Positions 1-9,726 of a stretch of 64,000 bases of DNA are shown one piece after another (positions within the stretch are counted from its first letter, which is position 1; every line of letters starts with the position of its first letter). The notes beneath the pieces were generated by a model. That model worked only from the letters and a program-made list of their open reading frames with translations, ran no database searches and was not told the origin of the DNA. This DNA is from Marinimicrobium agarilyticum DSM 16975 (GTDB lineage Bacteria > Pseudomonadota > Gammaproteobacteria > Pseudomonadales > Cellvibrionaceae): contig NZ_AUHU01000008.1 in NCBI RefSeq assembly GCF_000423345.1, positions 177,617 through 241,616 on the forward strand. The letters run 5' to 3'. Both the position numbers and the translations under genes were made by a program.

Positions 1-147
1 AATGTAGACTCTCGTTCCTATGAGGTAGGGCAAACCTACACATACGAGATTACCGAAGAGCTTGGTACCACTGAATCGTTCCTGCAGTTTCGTTGCGAAT
101 CCGGTTGTGCCATCGATATTGACAACCTGATCGTCGAACCGATGTAA
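1..147 (+). CDS. C-terminal end of a truncated (window edge) protein, probably secreted
   Basis: The reading frame is open from the first base and ends in TAA at 145-147, giving the last 48 residues of a protein that starts outside the window. The tail has two cysteines in a short RCESGC stretch and ends in a beta-rich IDIDNLIVEP segment. Such endings are common in jelly-roll carbohydrate-binding modules of secreted glycosidases. The function is not provable from this fragment. A strong hairpin follows directly, which supports this as a real gene end. Confidence 0.6.
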   Translation, partial: NVDSRSYEVGQTYTYEITEELGTTESFLQFRCESGCAIDIDNLIVEPM

Positions 148-161
148 GCTTATGTAAATCC

Positions 162-193
162 ATAACTCCCCCGGCGGAAGCCGGGGGAGTTAT
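162..193 (+). terminator. Perfect 14-bp hairpin terminator
   Basis: A perfect 14-bp inverted repeat (162-175 and 180-193) with a GGAA tetraloop follows the stop at 147. The lower stem is AT-rich and the upper stem is CCCCCGGC. The downstream T-run is weak, so termination efficiency is uncertain. Confidence 0.75.
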
Positions 194-277
194 CAACTTC
201 GAGCTCTTTTACATGAGGTATTGTAACGTCGTAAGAAGTCGACGGGAGGTTCACCAGTATTAGATAGGATGTCACTT

Positions 278-1348
278 ATGAAAAGCACACACCTAAAAGC
301 TATTCTGTTGTTAAGTTTTATTGTCCTTCCTCCTAAAGCCCTATCAGAGACGGAGACAATCACACTATTGGTTCTCTACCATCCTGAAGTACTCCAACTA
401 GAAACCCACCAATCCATCATTTCTGAGGTATCACAACAAGTTCAGACTATTAATCAAATCTATGAAAATTCGCAAATAGATATGGAGTTGGAAATAGTAC
501 ATTTTGATGATTATGAAATTGATTTCGACGATTATGAAGAACTAGTTCTTAATTATCAGAGCGATACTGATATTAAAGCTTTACGAAACGAATATTACGC
601 CGATTTTGTAGTTTATTTCGCGACATGGAATATGAGTGATGAGTACGCCTCACTAGGTAATGCTCTTGGGAGTGGTTCTCCGGAAGGTGCGTATACTCTT
701 ATTCGCTGGAACGCTTGCTGGACTTGGTCAGGATGCGATAACGCCATGGTGTTAGCCCACGAGTTGGGACATACAATGGGATTGACTCACAGTACAATGG
801 ATGGCTGGACATACGATTATGGGAAAGGCCACGGTTTTGAGGGAAGTGGATCCAAGGCCGCTTTCGCTACTATTATGGCATATACAAGTGAGTTTGGTAT
901 TGGAGACCACTATGATAAAGAGTATGTCTATTCCAATCCCGATATTATGTGTCCATTAGATGCGGAGCCCTACGCACAATCGCCTTGTGGAGAAGAAGGA
1001 GAAGCGGATTCGGCAAGAGCTCTAAACAATTCAAAAGAAGATTTATCGAAGTTTCGTCGAGAGATACCGAGTTCTGTTTTTGTTTCCGGTTATGATATGG
1101 ACGCCTATACGTTTAATAGCCCTAAAACTGTAACAATCAGTTACCCAAGCCATGATGAATATACCGAAATCTCAAGAGTGATGGTTGTAAAAGATAGCAA
1201 TACGATTGTTGACGAATATACTTATCAAAACAACTATTCTTTCACATACCAAGAGGGGTCCTATACGGTAGTTGTTCAGCATTGCGAGGATACGTGGGGC
1301 CCAGCATTTTGCTACACACAGGGCCAAGTGAAATTTGAAGCCCAATGA
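278..1348 (+). CDS. Secreted metzincin-type zinc metalloprotease
   Basis: A 356-residue protein with a signal peptide (Lys, hydrophobic run, likely cleavage after ALS near residue 23) and a full metzincin zinc site, HELGHTMGLTH, near residue 160, in which three His bind zinc and Glu is the catalytic base. A downstream Met in TIMAYTS may be the Met-turn. The C-terminal 100 residues look like a beta-sandwich. The ATG at 278 is preferred because an AGG lies about 10 nt upstream; an in-frame ATG at 269 has no spaced ribosome site. Base composition is clearly AT-richer than all neighbours up to the integron, and codon use differs, suggesting recent acquisition. The peptide substrate is unknown. 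It could belong to the reprolysin-like M12B group, but the exact family is not certain. Confidence 0.82.
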   Translation: MKSTHLKAILLLSFIVLPPKALSETETITLLVLYHPEVLQLETHQSIISEVSQQVQTINQIYENSQIDMELEIVHFDDYEIDFDDYEELVLNYQSDTDIKALRNEYYADFVVYFATWNMSDEYASLGNALGSGSPEGAYTLIRWNACWTWSGCDNAMVLAHELGHTMGLTHSTMDGWTYDYGKGHGFEGSGSKAAFATIMAYTSEFGIGDHYDKEYVYSNPDIMCPLDAEPYAQSPCGEEGEADSARALNNSKEDLSKFRREIPSSVFVSGYDMDAYTFNSPKTVTISYPSHDEYTEISRVMVVKDSNTIVDEYTYQNNYSFTYQEGSYTVVVQHCEDTWGPAFCYTQGQVKFEAQ

Positions 1349-1372
1349 TTTAAGCTGTAGTGCTTGTTCAAG

Positions 1373-1416
1373 CTAAGCAAACCCTGAAAAGGTTTCTACT
1401 TTCAGGGTTTGCTTAG
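1373..1416. terminator. Bidirectional terminator between convergent genes
   Basis: A perfect 17-bp inverted repeat (1373-1389 and 1400-1416) with a 10-nt loop sits between the convergent protease and TIM-barrel genes. The arms contain AAA/TTT tracts, so it can act on both strands. Confidence 0.8.
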
Positions 1417-1426
1417 GCAGCGCAGA

Positions 1427-2350
1427 TCACCTGTTTTTCAACGACAACAACAAATCCCGAGTCAACCGAATACCTTCGGCTTCCGAGTGTTTGTCCCCCT
1501 CGTACTCCACACCGATCCAACCGCTATAACCCACCGCCATCACGATGTCGATCATACGTTCGAAGTTGATCGTTGTTTCCGCTCCCTGCTCATTGAAGGC
1601 ATAGCTCTTGGCGCTAACCGCCTTGGCGTAGGGCATCAGCTCACGCACACCCTGGTAGCGGTCATAGCTCTCCCCGGTTTCCCGGTTGATGGTGAAGTTA
1701 CCGAAATCCGGCAGGGTGCCCACACGCGGGTGGTTAGCGGTTTCCATCACCTGGCTCAACCAACGGGCGTTGGAGGAGAGGCCTCCGTGGTTTTCCACCA
1801 GTACATTCAGACCCAGAGGCTCGCAATACTCGGCGAGCTTCACCAGGCCGTCAGCGGCCCGCTCGCGCTGTTCATCCCAGGAGCCCGCGCTTTGAGCGTT
1901 CACCCGAATTGAGTGGCAACCCAGTCCGTGGGCGGCGTCGGCCCATTTTTTGTGGTTGTTCACGGTTTCCAGCCGCCCGGCCTCGGTGGGCGCACCCAGG
2001 GCACCTTCGCCATCGACCATGATCAACAGGCTCTGAACGTTCTCATTCTCGGCACGGGAGCGAAGATCCTGGACCAGCGTGTCGGACAGCTTGTCCTTGT
2101 AGAACTGATTGACGTACTCGATCCCACCGATGTTGAACTCCTGGCGGGCGATCTGGGCGAAATTCATCGGGTCCGCCTCGCCGCTGAAAAATCGCCGGTG
2201 CAGGGACCACTGGGCCAGGGAGATGTCGTAGGTGTTCTGTTTGCCGATCAGGTTCATGCAGCCGGGCAGGGTACTGACTGCCGCCAGGGCTGCGGAGGCT
2301 GTGGCCGCCTGCTTGAGAAATTGCCGTCTTCCGAGGTGTATCCGGTCCAT
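1427..2350 (-). CDS. Tat-exported sugar isomerase/epimerase-like TIM-barrel lipoprotein
   Basis: 307 residues. The N-terminus has a twin-arginine signal (GRRQFLKQA) followed by a hydrophobic stretch ending in a lipobox-like TLPGC, so it is probably exported folded and lipid-anchored. The rest matches the AP-endonuclease-2/xylose-isomerase-like TIM barrel: metal-ligand segments such as NVLVENHGG, TLPDFGNF and the terminal WIGVEYEGD. Family members are hydroxypyruvate isomerases, inosose epimerases/dehydratases and enzymes that act on 3-keto-sugars. A periplasmic version fits the DUF1080 and Gfo/Idh genes about 20 kb away, but that link is inference. The substrate is not known. Confidence 0.8.
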   Translation of the reverse strand: MDRIHLGRRQFLKQAATASAALAAVSTLPGCMNLIGKQNTYDISLAQWSLHRRFFSGEADPMNFAQIARQEFNIGGIEYVNQFYKDKLSDTLVQDLRSRAENENVQSLLIMVDGEGALGAPTEAGRLETVNNHKKWADAAHGLGCHSIRVNAQSAGSWDEQRERAADGLVKLAEYCEPLGLNVLVENHGGLSSNARWLSQVMETANHPRVGTLPDFGNFTINRETGESYDRYQGVRELMPYAKAVSAKSYAFNEQGAETTINFERMIDIVMAVGYSGWIGVEYEGDKHSEAEGIRLTRDLLLSLKNR

Positions 2351-2650
2351 AGGGGCCTCACTTTATTGTGAATTGTGTGGGTTCGGTATCAGTGTGGAAG
2401 CCCGCTGCTGCCGGAGTAACCGGTCACAAAACGAGCTCGCAACTCAGCATTGTACCCCGAATTTTGCTGTGATTTGGGGAGGATGACTGGGCCGTTTGTG
2501 CTTGTAATCAATAACTGTTATCAAACGAATGTTTTGTAGTTACTTTTGGTTATAAATCGGGACTATTCATAGCGTAATATTCTGAATGAAGACGATTGCA
2601 GGAGCGGTGAAGTGCGTTAAGCTTGTTACAATGGCGCAATATTCAACAAA
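2351..2650. other. Intergenic region between divergent genes
   Basis: About 300 bases between the divergent TIM-barrel and diguanylate cyclase genes. The half from 2500 to 2600 is AT-rich and must hold the promoters, but I see no clear operator or palindrome. Confidence 0.4.
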
Positions 2651-2659
2651 GTGACCTTT

Positions 2660-3976
2660 ATGGCACATAATCGCTCTCTGCTGTTTCTACTGGCCGCGAT
2701 CATCGGGACGTTGATCGCGATCGTAGCGCATCCTCTGGTTCCCGACAGAGAGCTCTCGATCGTTCCGGAGCCGGACCTGGACGTCATTTTTGCCCTATAC
2801 GGCGACAGTGTCGAAGGCGGGCCGAGCCATTCAGAGTGGGTGGGCCCCGAGGAGGATCGGCTCTGGCGCTGTCGGGTTGAGGAGGAGGGCACCCCCGTCT
2901 ATTGCGGCATGAACATTATTCTCTCGCACGACCCGCTCAAAGGGCTGGATCTGACTGCCTACCACGCTGTGGATCTGCGCCTGCACGCCGACGGTCATGA
3001 CAAGAAAGTCCAGTTCTTTATGCGCCACTACGACGAGCGCTATTCCAACCCCGACGACAACAATAGTGCTCAGTTCAACAAGTTTGATTTTTTGCCGGGC
3101 GAGCTTGATGGGTCGATTCATCTGCATTTCGAGGAGCTGAACCTCGCTGATTGGTGGAGCCGTGAGCGTTTGTTGCCCCGCGAGTTGCGTCGTCCGGCCT
3201 TTCACAACGTGATCGCTATTGGTATTGGCTACTCCGACGCGATGACCCCGGGAAACTATGACGTAAAGATCGAGCGCATATCCTTCGTGGGCGACTGGAT
3301 TTCGGCCGAGTTGTGGTATTTGAGCATTCTGTTGTTCTGGCTGGCAGGGCTGATGATCTGGGCACTTCGCCGGCTGCGCCTGTTGGCGGTCAAAGCCCGG
3401 CGTCAGAGGCGCAGCCTGGACCTTCTCACCAATCGCAATGAAAGCCTGAAAGAGGAAAGCGAGCGTTATAAGCATCTTTCATCTCGGGATCCGCTCACCG
3501 GTGCCTATAACCGCTATGGCTTCGAGCAACGGTTGTCAGAGTTGCTTCATAGTGAAGAGTTTCACCCCCTGGCCCTGATTTTGCTGGATGTGGACCATTT
3601 CAAGCAATTCAATGACACCTATGGCCATGATGTAGGAGATAAAGTCCTGCGCCACTTGGTGAACCTGCTCGATCGACATACCCGTCAGCAGGATGTGCTC
3701 TGCCGCTGGGGCGGTGAAGAGTTCCTACTGCTGTGCCCGGCGACTACGGTGGAGAACGCCGCTTGTCTGGCGGAAAAGCTCCGTTCGCTGATTGCCGAAG
3801 AGGGCCTGAAAGAAGAGGATATCGAAATCAGCCTGACCGCCAGTTTCGGCGTCTGCCAGTTGGCAGAGGGCGAGTCTTACGTGGATGCTTTCGTGCGTGC
3901 GGACCGGGCGCTCTACAGTGCCAAACACCAGGGGCGCAATCGGGTGGTTCCGGCGGACGCGTCTCAGTCACACTGA
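2660..3976 (+). CDS. Membrane diguanylate cyclase with periplasmic sensory domain
   Basis: About 439 residues. A first membrane segment (residues 6-24) is followed by a roughly 180-residue periplasmic beta-rich domain resembling CBM11/CIA30-type galactose-binding folds, a second membrane helix near 215-235, a short coiled linker and a C-terminal GGDEF domain. The active-site motif is GGEEF near residue 350, which is catalytically competent. An inhibitory I-site RQQD lies exactly five residues upstream. It should make c-di-GMP from two GTP in response to a periplasmic ligand. An upstream GTG at 2651 is an alternative start with no better ribosome site. If the sensor binds a sugar it would link polysaccharide sensing to attachment, but the ligand is not visible from sequence. 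Confidence 0.85.
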   Translation: MAHNRSLLFLLAAIIGTLIAIVAHPLVPDRELSIVPEPDLDVIFALYGDSVEGGPSHSEWVGPEEDRLWRCRVEEEGTPVYCGMNIILSHDPLKGLDLTAYHAVDLRLHADGHDKKVQFFMRHYDERYSNPDDNNSAQFNKFDFLPGELDGSIHLHFEELNLADWWSRERLLPRELRRPAFHNVIAIGIGYSDAMTPGNYDVKIERISFVGDWISAELWYLSILLFWLAGLMIWALRRLRLLAVKARRQRRSLDLLTNRNESLKEESERYKHLSSRDPLTGAYNRYGFEQRLSELLHSEEFHPLALILLDVDHFKQFNDTYGHDVGDKVLRHLVNLLDRHTRQQDVLCRWGGEEFLLLCPATTVENAACLAEKLRSLIAEEGLKEEDIEISLTASFGVCQLAEGESYVDAFVRADRALYSAKHQGRNRVVPADASQSH

Positions 3977-4081
3977 GTTCAGTTGACCGAAGCCGTGTCC
4001 TCGCATAGGCTTTAGCGGAACAATGGCGGGACCGCCGTTGTCTTGCCACCATGAATCGTCTATCGGCAAAAAGGACTCCGC

Positions 4082-6904
4082 ATGCATCGTTTTTCCTTGA
4101 AATCCCCCGCGTTCACCGTCTTCTTCGCGCTTCTGACATCATTGTTGGTGGCCTGTGCCCATCAGGTGCCTGTAGAGGTGGCAAAAAGCCAGAATGACCC
4201 GCGCGAGTACCGTTACCTGCAGCTTGATAATGGCCTGAAAGTCATGCTGGTGCACGCCCCCGAGACGGAAATGACCGCCGTGGCCCTGGCGGTCGGAGTC
4301 GGCAGTTTTCACAATCCGCAGCAGTTCCCGGGGTTGGCCCACTACCTCGAACATATGCTGTTCTTGGGCACTGAGGATTATCCCGAGCCCAATGCGTTGC
4401 AAAAGTACCTGGAAGAAAATGCCGGCTTTGCCAACGCTTATACCAGTAGTGACCACACCAATTATTATTTTCAAACGCCTAACGAGCTGCTCGATTCTTC
4501 GCTGGACCGGTTCAGCGACTACTTCAAGGCGCCGTTGTTTGATCGGGAATACAGTGACAAGGAGCGCACCGCGGTGCACAACGAGTGGTCCATGGGCAAG
4601 AGCCAGGACCCTCGGATCATGTTCCAGCTGCTGGGCCTGACCGGCAACCCGGAACACCCGGCGGCGCGGCTGAGCGTGGGCAACCGGGAGACCCTCCCCG
4701 GTGGCGAGGACAGCGGTCTGTACGAAGCGATGCTGGATTTTTACCAGCGCTACTACGTCGCGGAACTGATGACCCTGACGCTGGTGAGCCAGCGACCCCT
4801 TGCCGAGCAGGAAGCGCTGGTGCGAGAGCACTTCGCGGCCCTGCCGGAGGAGGAGGCTCCCTCCGCCGAAATCACCCAACCCGGCCTCCCGCCCAGTGCC
4901 TGGGGCAAGCACATTTACTACCGCCCCCAAAAAGATCTGAAGCAGCTGATTCTGGAATTTCCCATTGAGGACAACAGCGATCAGTGGCGAGTGAAACCCA
5001 ACGCCTACTTGAGCAATATTTTAAGCTCTGAAGAGCCGGGTACTCTGGGGCACTATCTGCGCGAGCAAAACCTCGCCAACAGCATGGGAGCGGGTATTCA
5101 ATCTGACTTCTTTGGTCGGGACGGTTTTGTCCGAATTTTCGTCGATGCCACCGAACAGGGGATGGCGCAGCGGGACCAAGTGATTGCCGCCACCCTTGCC
5201 TACATTGAACAAGTGCGCCAGAAAGGGGTAAAGCAGCGTTATTACGACGAGTACCGGACCCTGGCACAGAGAACCTTCAATGAACAGTCTCCACCCCAGC
5301 CGATGCAGCAGGCGGTCCACATCAGCGCCCTGATGCACGAACTGCCCCCGGCCTACGTAAACTCGGCCAACGCGTATTTTGAAGCCTTTGATCCGGCGGC
5401 GATCAACGCTGTGCTCGAACAGTTGCGGCCCGAGCGGTTGCGTGTCTGGCAAGTCAGCCAGAGCGAGCCGGTGGATACCGACATTCCATACTATGACGGC
5501 CGTTACGCCGTGGCTGACATTGAGCCGGAAACTTTGGCACGCTGGCAGTCCATGGCTCAAAACATCGAATTGAATCTGCCGCCCGCCAATACTCTGGCCA
5601 GCGGTGGCGATGCCGAGGCCATTGAACACTCGGTACAGTCATTTACCCAATTGATTGCCGAGCCGGGGCTGGACGTCTGGTTCCGGCATGCCGAGTATCA
5701 CCGGGATGGAAAAGGCTACCTGCACTTTGTCTGGAACACGGACCTGGGGGTTGAGAACGCAAAGCACTTCGCGCTGGGCGCGATCATGAATGGTCTGTTG
5801 GGCGAGCAGAACATGAGCCTGGCAGATCGGGCCGGAAGGGCCGGCATCGACATCGGCTTTGACCGTTCCGAGAGCAACATGCAAAACCTGACCTTGCACG
5901 GGCCCGTGGGGAACCACGAAGAGTTGGTGAATGAACTGATGGGTGACGTGGCTCACCTGAGCTTTACCGACGCCGAGTTCGAGCGTCAGCGAAACCGCCT
6001 GCAGGAGTGGCTGAGCGGTGAAGACACCGATGCCCCGATGCACCAGCTGTACCGCTGGCTCGACCGTCGCACCCAGCGCTTCGAATGGGATGTGTCCGCC
6101 ATCCTGGAAGCCAGCAAACAGATTACGCCCGAAGATCTGAGGGCCTATTACCGCCAGTGGCGGGATCAGGTCACCCTACGCTTGTATGCCTATGGCCACT
6201 ATCGACCGGAGCAGGTTCGCGCCATGGCCCGAAATGCAGAACAGGCCTTGGGTCCGGACCGCCACCCCGGGCCCTTGTATATCACCGAAACTGAAACGCC
6301 CGAACCGGACGAACATTGGAACATTGAGCGCACGGTAGAGCACAACGATGTGGGTTGGATGCGCGCCTATGTGGCGCCGGGCTCGAAGATGGAGCCCTTC
6401 GCCCGCCTGTTACTGCTCAACATGTTGATCAATAACCCCATGTACACCCAATTGCGTACCGAAGAGCAGTGGGGTTATGTGGTCAACGCCGGGGTGACCC
6501 GCCTTGGGGAGCAGCCGGCGCTGGTGCTGCTGGTCCAGAGTTCGGAAAAAACACTGCCCGCCATTCAGGAACGAGTCGAACGGTTCTTGACGGATTATGA
6601 GGCGACGCTGTCCGAGCTGGATGATGCCCAGCTCAATCCCCTGCGCGAGTCCCTGGTGGCCCAACTGACTCAACCGCCGAATGATTTTGCTCAGGAAGCG
6701 AGTCGATATCGGGGTGACTTCTATCGCAACAACACCGACTTCGACACCCGGGAACGCCTCGTGGAGGCCTTGAAAATGGTCACGCCGGAACAGATCAAAC
6801 GGGCGTTCGAGCAGTGGGTGTTGGGTGACCACAGCGGGCTCATTACGCTGCAGGCCAAAGGTACGGGATTTACCGAGGCGGGATTTGCCGACATTGACGA
6901 CTAG
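4082..6904 (+). CDS. M16 insulinase/protease III-like zinc peptidase, lipoprotein
   Basis: 940 residues. A signal peptide ends in a lipobox (LLVAC, Cys near 25), so the enzyme is probably membrane-anchored in the periplasm. The inverted zinc motif HYLEH near residue 87 and the distal Glu in the HNEW region (about 75 residues later) mark an active M16 N-terminal domain. The length fits the single-chain pitrilysin (protease III, PtrA) subfamily with four M16 repeats forming a closed chamber for short polypeptides. An AAGGA ribosome site lies 8 nt before the ATG. The gene stands alone, so no operon partner helps define its substrates. Confidence 0.9.
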   Translation: MHRFSLKSPAFTVFFALLTSLLVACAHQVPVEVAKSQNDPREYRYLQLDNGLKVMLVHAPETEMTAVALAVGVGSFHNPQQFPGLAHYLEHMLFLGTEDYPEPNALQKYLEENAGFANAYTSSDHTNYYFQTPNELLDSSLDRFSDYFKAPLFDREYSDKERTAVHNEWSMGKSQDPRIMFQLLGLTGNPEHPAARLSVGNRETLPGGEDSGLYEAMLDFYQRYYVAELMTLTLVSQRPLAEQEALVREHFAALPEEEAPSAEITQPGLPPSAWGKHIYYRPQKDLKQLILEFPIEDNSDQWRVKPNAYLSNILSSEEPGTLGHYLREQNLANSMGAGIQSDFFGRDGFVRIFVDATEQGMAQRDQVIAATLAYIEQVRQKGVKQRYYDEYRTLAQRTFNEQSPPQPMQQAVHISALMHELPPAYVNSANAYFEAFDPAAINAVLEQLRPERLRVWQVSQSEPVDTDIPYYDGRYAVADIEPETLARWQSMAQNIELNLPPANTLASGGDAEAIEHSVQSFTQLIAEPGLDVWFRHAEYHRDGKGYLHFVWNTDLGVENAKHFALGAIMNGLLGEQNMSLADRAGRAGIDIGFDRSESNMQNLTLHGPVGNHEELVNELMGDVAHLSFTDAEFERQRNRLQEWLSGEDTDAPMHQLYRWLDRRTQRFEWDVSAILEASKQITPEDLRAYYRQWRDQVTLRLYAYGHYRPEQVRAMARNAEQALGPDRHPGPLYITETETPEPDEHWNIERTVEHNDVGWMRAYVAPGSKMEPFARLLLLNMLINNPMYTQLRTEEQWGYVVNAGVTRLGEQPALVLLVQSSEKTLPAIQERVERFLTDYEATLSELDDAQLNPLRESLVAQLTQPPNDFAQEASRYRGDFYRNNTDFDTRERLVEALKMVTPEQIKRAFEQWVLGDHSGLITLQAKGTGFTEAGFADIDD

Positions 6905-7155
6905 AAACCGGTTACACCTGAATTAATTCGCTCTCTTCCTTTGACGGCCAGTGTGACCTGATGAACCACAAATTCGTGGTGATTATCGGTTACATTGGCC
7001 TTCAGACCCTCATAAAGGCCCCTTGACGCCCCGTCTGCAAGCTTCCATATTCAGAACGTGGTCGGGCACGTATTCCCGGCTGCCCAATAACGATAGCCAA
7101 TAATAAGGACTCACCGGGCAATGATCCGGGGGCCAACCAACAGAGAGAATCAACC

Positions 7156-9657
7156 ATGACAATCTACCGCCTGATCGTTGCCGGGATGGTGGCGGGGCTG
7201 TTGTCCGCCTGTGGCAGCTCCTCATCCGACGGCGACACAAATGCTTCTTCCTCTTCAAGCCAAAGCGTTTCTTCCGAAACCAGTGTCTCTTCCGACAGCA
7301 GCGCCTCCTCTTCCGAGCCAGCCAGCCCGTGCGATGAAACCCTCTACCTGTGTGATGACTTCTCCAGGGGCGATACCGCACTGTGGGAAATTCTGTCGGA
7401 ACCCGCCAACGTCGACGGGCCGGACGGCAGCTTTGCCGTCGTGACCGACGGGGGAAATCAGGTGCTGCAGTTTACGGCCAACAATCAAGGCGGGGTGCTG
7501 GCGCTGCTGACCGAGGAGGCCATGGCCGAAATCCCCGGTGCGGATTACTTCGTAGAAGCGCGAATACGGCCCCGGGAAAACAGCACCACCAGCAACAAGT
7601 TTCTGTTTTTGCTCGCCCGCTATCAGGACAAGGATGATTGGTACGGTGGCGGACTGAACGTGCAAAACGCTCTGACCAGCACCAAAGTGGAAGTGGCGGT
7701 GATGGAAGATGGCACCATTGACCGTCCGGTTCAGATGGGCCGCCCCATTGTTCAGGGTGCACGCGATGAGCTTGACGGGCAGTGGTACACCGTTCGCTTT
7801 GAGTTGATTGGCCCGGAGCTGACCGTTTACCTCGATGGTGAGAAAATCGGCACCACTACCGATACTGCCTTTACCGACAAGGGGCGGATCGGCCTCTATA
7901 CCTACAACAAGTCCTTCGAGCTGGATGATTTGAAAGTCGGCGACCCGGTGATCAAACCTGTGCAGTTGACCTTTGTCCCCTCGGAAATCAGTTGGTCGGC
8001 CGAAGCGGGTGACCCGAATTACGTCATAGAAGTCACCGCCAGGCAGAATGATGGAGAAACCGCGGACACCTTTACCGTTACCTCCAGCAACGCCGCGGTG
8101 GTCAGTGTGGCGGTGGAGGGCACCACCGTAAGTTTGACCCCGGTAGCGGAGGGCACGGCGCAGATCACTTTTACCAGCGGCTCCGACCCCAGCGTGATGC
8201 GCACCATCAGCGCCGAAGTCGCGCCCGCCTTCATCCAGCCTGAGGCAACCTACAGCGCTCTGAGCGATCGGACCATGCCCGTCCCGGGTGCCACCGATGT
8301 GCCCTTGGATACGCCACTGCGCCTGCAGTTTAACAGCGAACCGACGTTGGGCGAGGTGGGTTCACTGCGCATATTCCGTGCGGACGACGACACCCTGGTG
8401 GATACCGTGCGTCTGTCCGATGAAACCGACCAGCTCGGTTACGAAGGGCAGGACCGACGGCGCGAGATGAACGTTCAGCCCTTCTTTGTGAAGGGCGACA
8501 CCGTTACGGCTTCCCTGCACACCGGTGTTCTCGAACCGGGCACCGAATACTATGTGGCCATTGGCGATGGCGTCCTGAATGATGCCCAGCTCGGTGGCGC
8601 CAACTTTGTCGGCTTGGGTAAAGCCGCGCAATGGACCTTTACTACCCGGGCCACTCTCCCCGAGGGGCCGAACTTCACTGTGGACGATGATGGCGCCGCC
8701 GATTTCCGCACGGTGCAAGGTGCCCTCAATCACGTCATGGAATACCTGGCCAAAGACGACGCCACCACCATCAGCATCATGAACGGGGTCTATCACCAGC
8801 CTTTGTATCTGCGTAACAAAAACAATGTGACGCTCAGTGGCGAGAGCCGAGACGGCACTGTACTGCAATACCGCAATTCCGATGCAATCAACGGTGGCAC
8901 CAGCAACCGCAATGTCTTTCTGGTCGAAAGTGCCGACATGCTGACGTTGGAAAATCTTACCTTGCGCAACACCATTCTGAGGTCCGATCCGGACGGTGCG
9001 CAGGCGGAGACCCTCTACTTCAATAGCGACGACGGCCGCCTGGTGGCCAAGAACGCGGCATTCTATAGCGAGCAAGACACTTTACTGATCAAAGGCTACA
9101 GCTGGTTCTACCAAACACTGGTGGCCGGCAACGTCGATTTTATCTGGGGGTATCCACAGGCCGCTCTGTTTGAAGAGAGTGAAATTCGCACCATCGGCGA
9201 CAGCCGAGGCGGCAGTGGCGGAGGTTATGTGCTACAGGCGCGCGCTGGGGAGAGTGGCAAAGGTTTTGTTTTCCTCAACAGTCGTCTGACCAATGGCCCG
9301 GGCCCGGCGGGTAATACCGTCGCAGACGGCTCCACCTACCTGGCGCGCAGCGGAGGCAGTGAAAGCTACTACGACACCATCGCCTTTATTAACTGTGAAA
9401 TGGGCGATCACATCGCTGATATCGGTTGGGCCGGTGAGGGCATCAACGATCAGCCCGCGCCCAATCCGGACCCGGCCACCGCCACCATGGGCTGGCGCGA
9501 GTACGGCAGCATCACCGTGGAAGGCCAGCCCATCGATCTGTCCGCTCGCCACGACAGCGTGTATATCCTGAATGACAGTGAAATGAATGCCGAGCTGTCG
9601 ACCCGGGCGCAGATCTTTGAAGATTTCGGCACCGAAGGCTGGGAGCCTATGCCGTAA
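7156..9657 (+). CDS. Multidomain lipoprotein pectinesterase (CE8)
   Basis: 833 residues. The lipobox SACG near residue 18 is followed by a roughly 35-residue serine-rich linker. Next come a LamG/concanavalin-like module (about 60-260), an Ig-like beta domain (about 275-360), a further Ig-like domain (to about 505), and a C-terminal pectinesterase beta-helix (about 515-830). CE8 catalytic signatures are present: SEQDTL with the oxyanion Gln and the acid/base Asp, and GNVDFIWG with the nucleophile Asp. It removes methyl groups from homogalacturonan at the cell surface, exposing pectate for the next gene, which starts 69 bp downstream and has the same anchor and linker style. Polyserine linkers are typical of Saccharophagus/Cellvibrio-type degraders. 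Confidence 0.92.
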   Translation: MTIYRLIVAGMVAGLLSACGSSSSDGDTNASSSSSQSVSSETSVSSDSSASSSEPASPCDETLYLCDDFSRGDTALWEILSEPANVDGPDGSFAVVTDGGNQVLQFTANNQGGVLALLTEEAMAEIPGADYFVEARIRPRENSTTSNKFLFLLARYQDKDDWYGGGLNVQNALTSTKVEVAVMEDGTIDRPVQMGRPIVQGARDELDGQWYTVRFELIGPELTVYLDGEKIGTTTDTAFTDKGRIGLYTYNKSFELDDLKVGDPVIKPVQLTFVPSEISWSAEAGDPNYVIEVTARQNDGETADTFTVTSSNAAVVSVAVEGTTVSLTPVAEGTAQITFTSGSDPSVMRTISAEVAPAFIQPEATYSALSDRTMPVPGATDVPLDTPLRLQFNSEPTLGEVGSLRIFRADDDTLVDTVRLSDETDQLGYEGQDRRREMNVQPFFVKGDTVTASLHTGVLEPGTEYYVAIGDGVLNDAQLGGANFVGLGKAAQWTFTTRATLPEGPNFTVDDDGAADFRTVQGALNHVMEYLAKDDATTISIMNGVYHQPLYLRNKNNVTLSGESRDGTVLQYRNSDAINGGTSNRNVFLVESADMLTLENLTLRNTILRSDPDGAQAETLYFNSDDGRLVAKNAAFYSEQDTLLIKGYSWFYQTLVAGNVDFIWGYPQAALFEESEIRTIGDSRGGSGGGYVLQARAGESGKGFVFLNSRLTNGPGPAGNTVADGSTYLARSGGSESYYDTIAFINCEMGDHIADIGWAGEGINDQPAPNPDPATATMGWREYGSITVEGQPIDLSARHDSVYILNDSEMNAELSTRAQIFEDFGTEGWEPMP

Positions 9658-9726
9658 GGCAAGTGGGGTCATTTCTGGCCCCGCCTATTTCATAAAAACG
9701 CACTATCAGAACGAGAGTAATGAACC

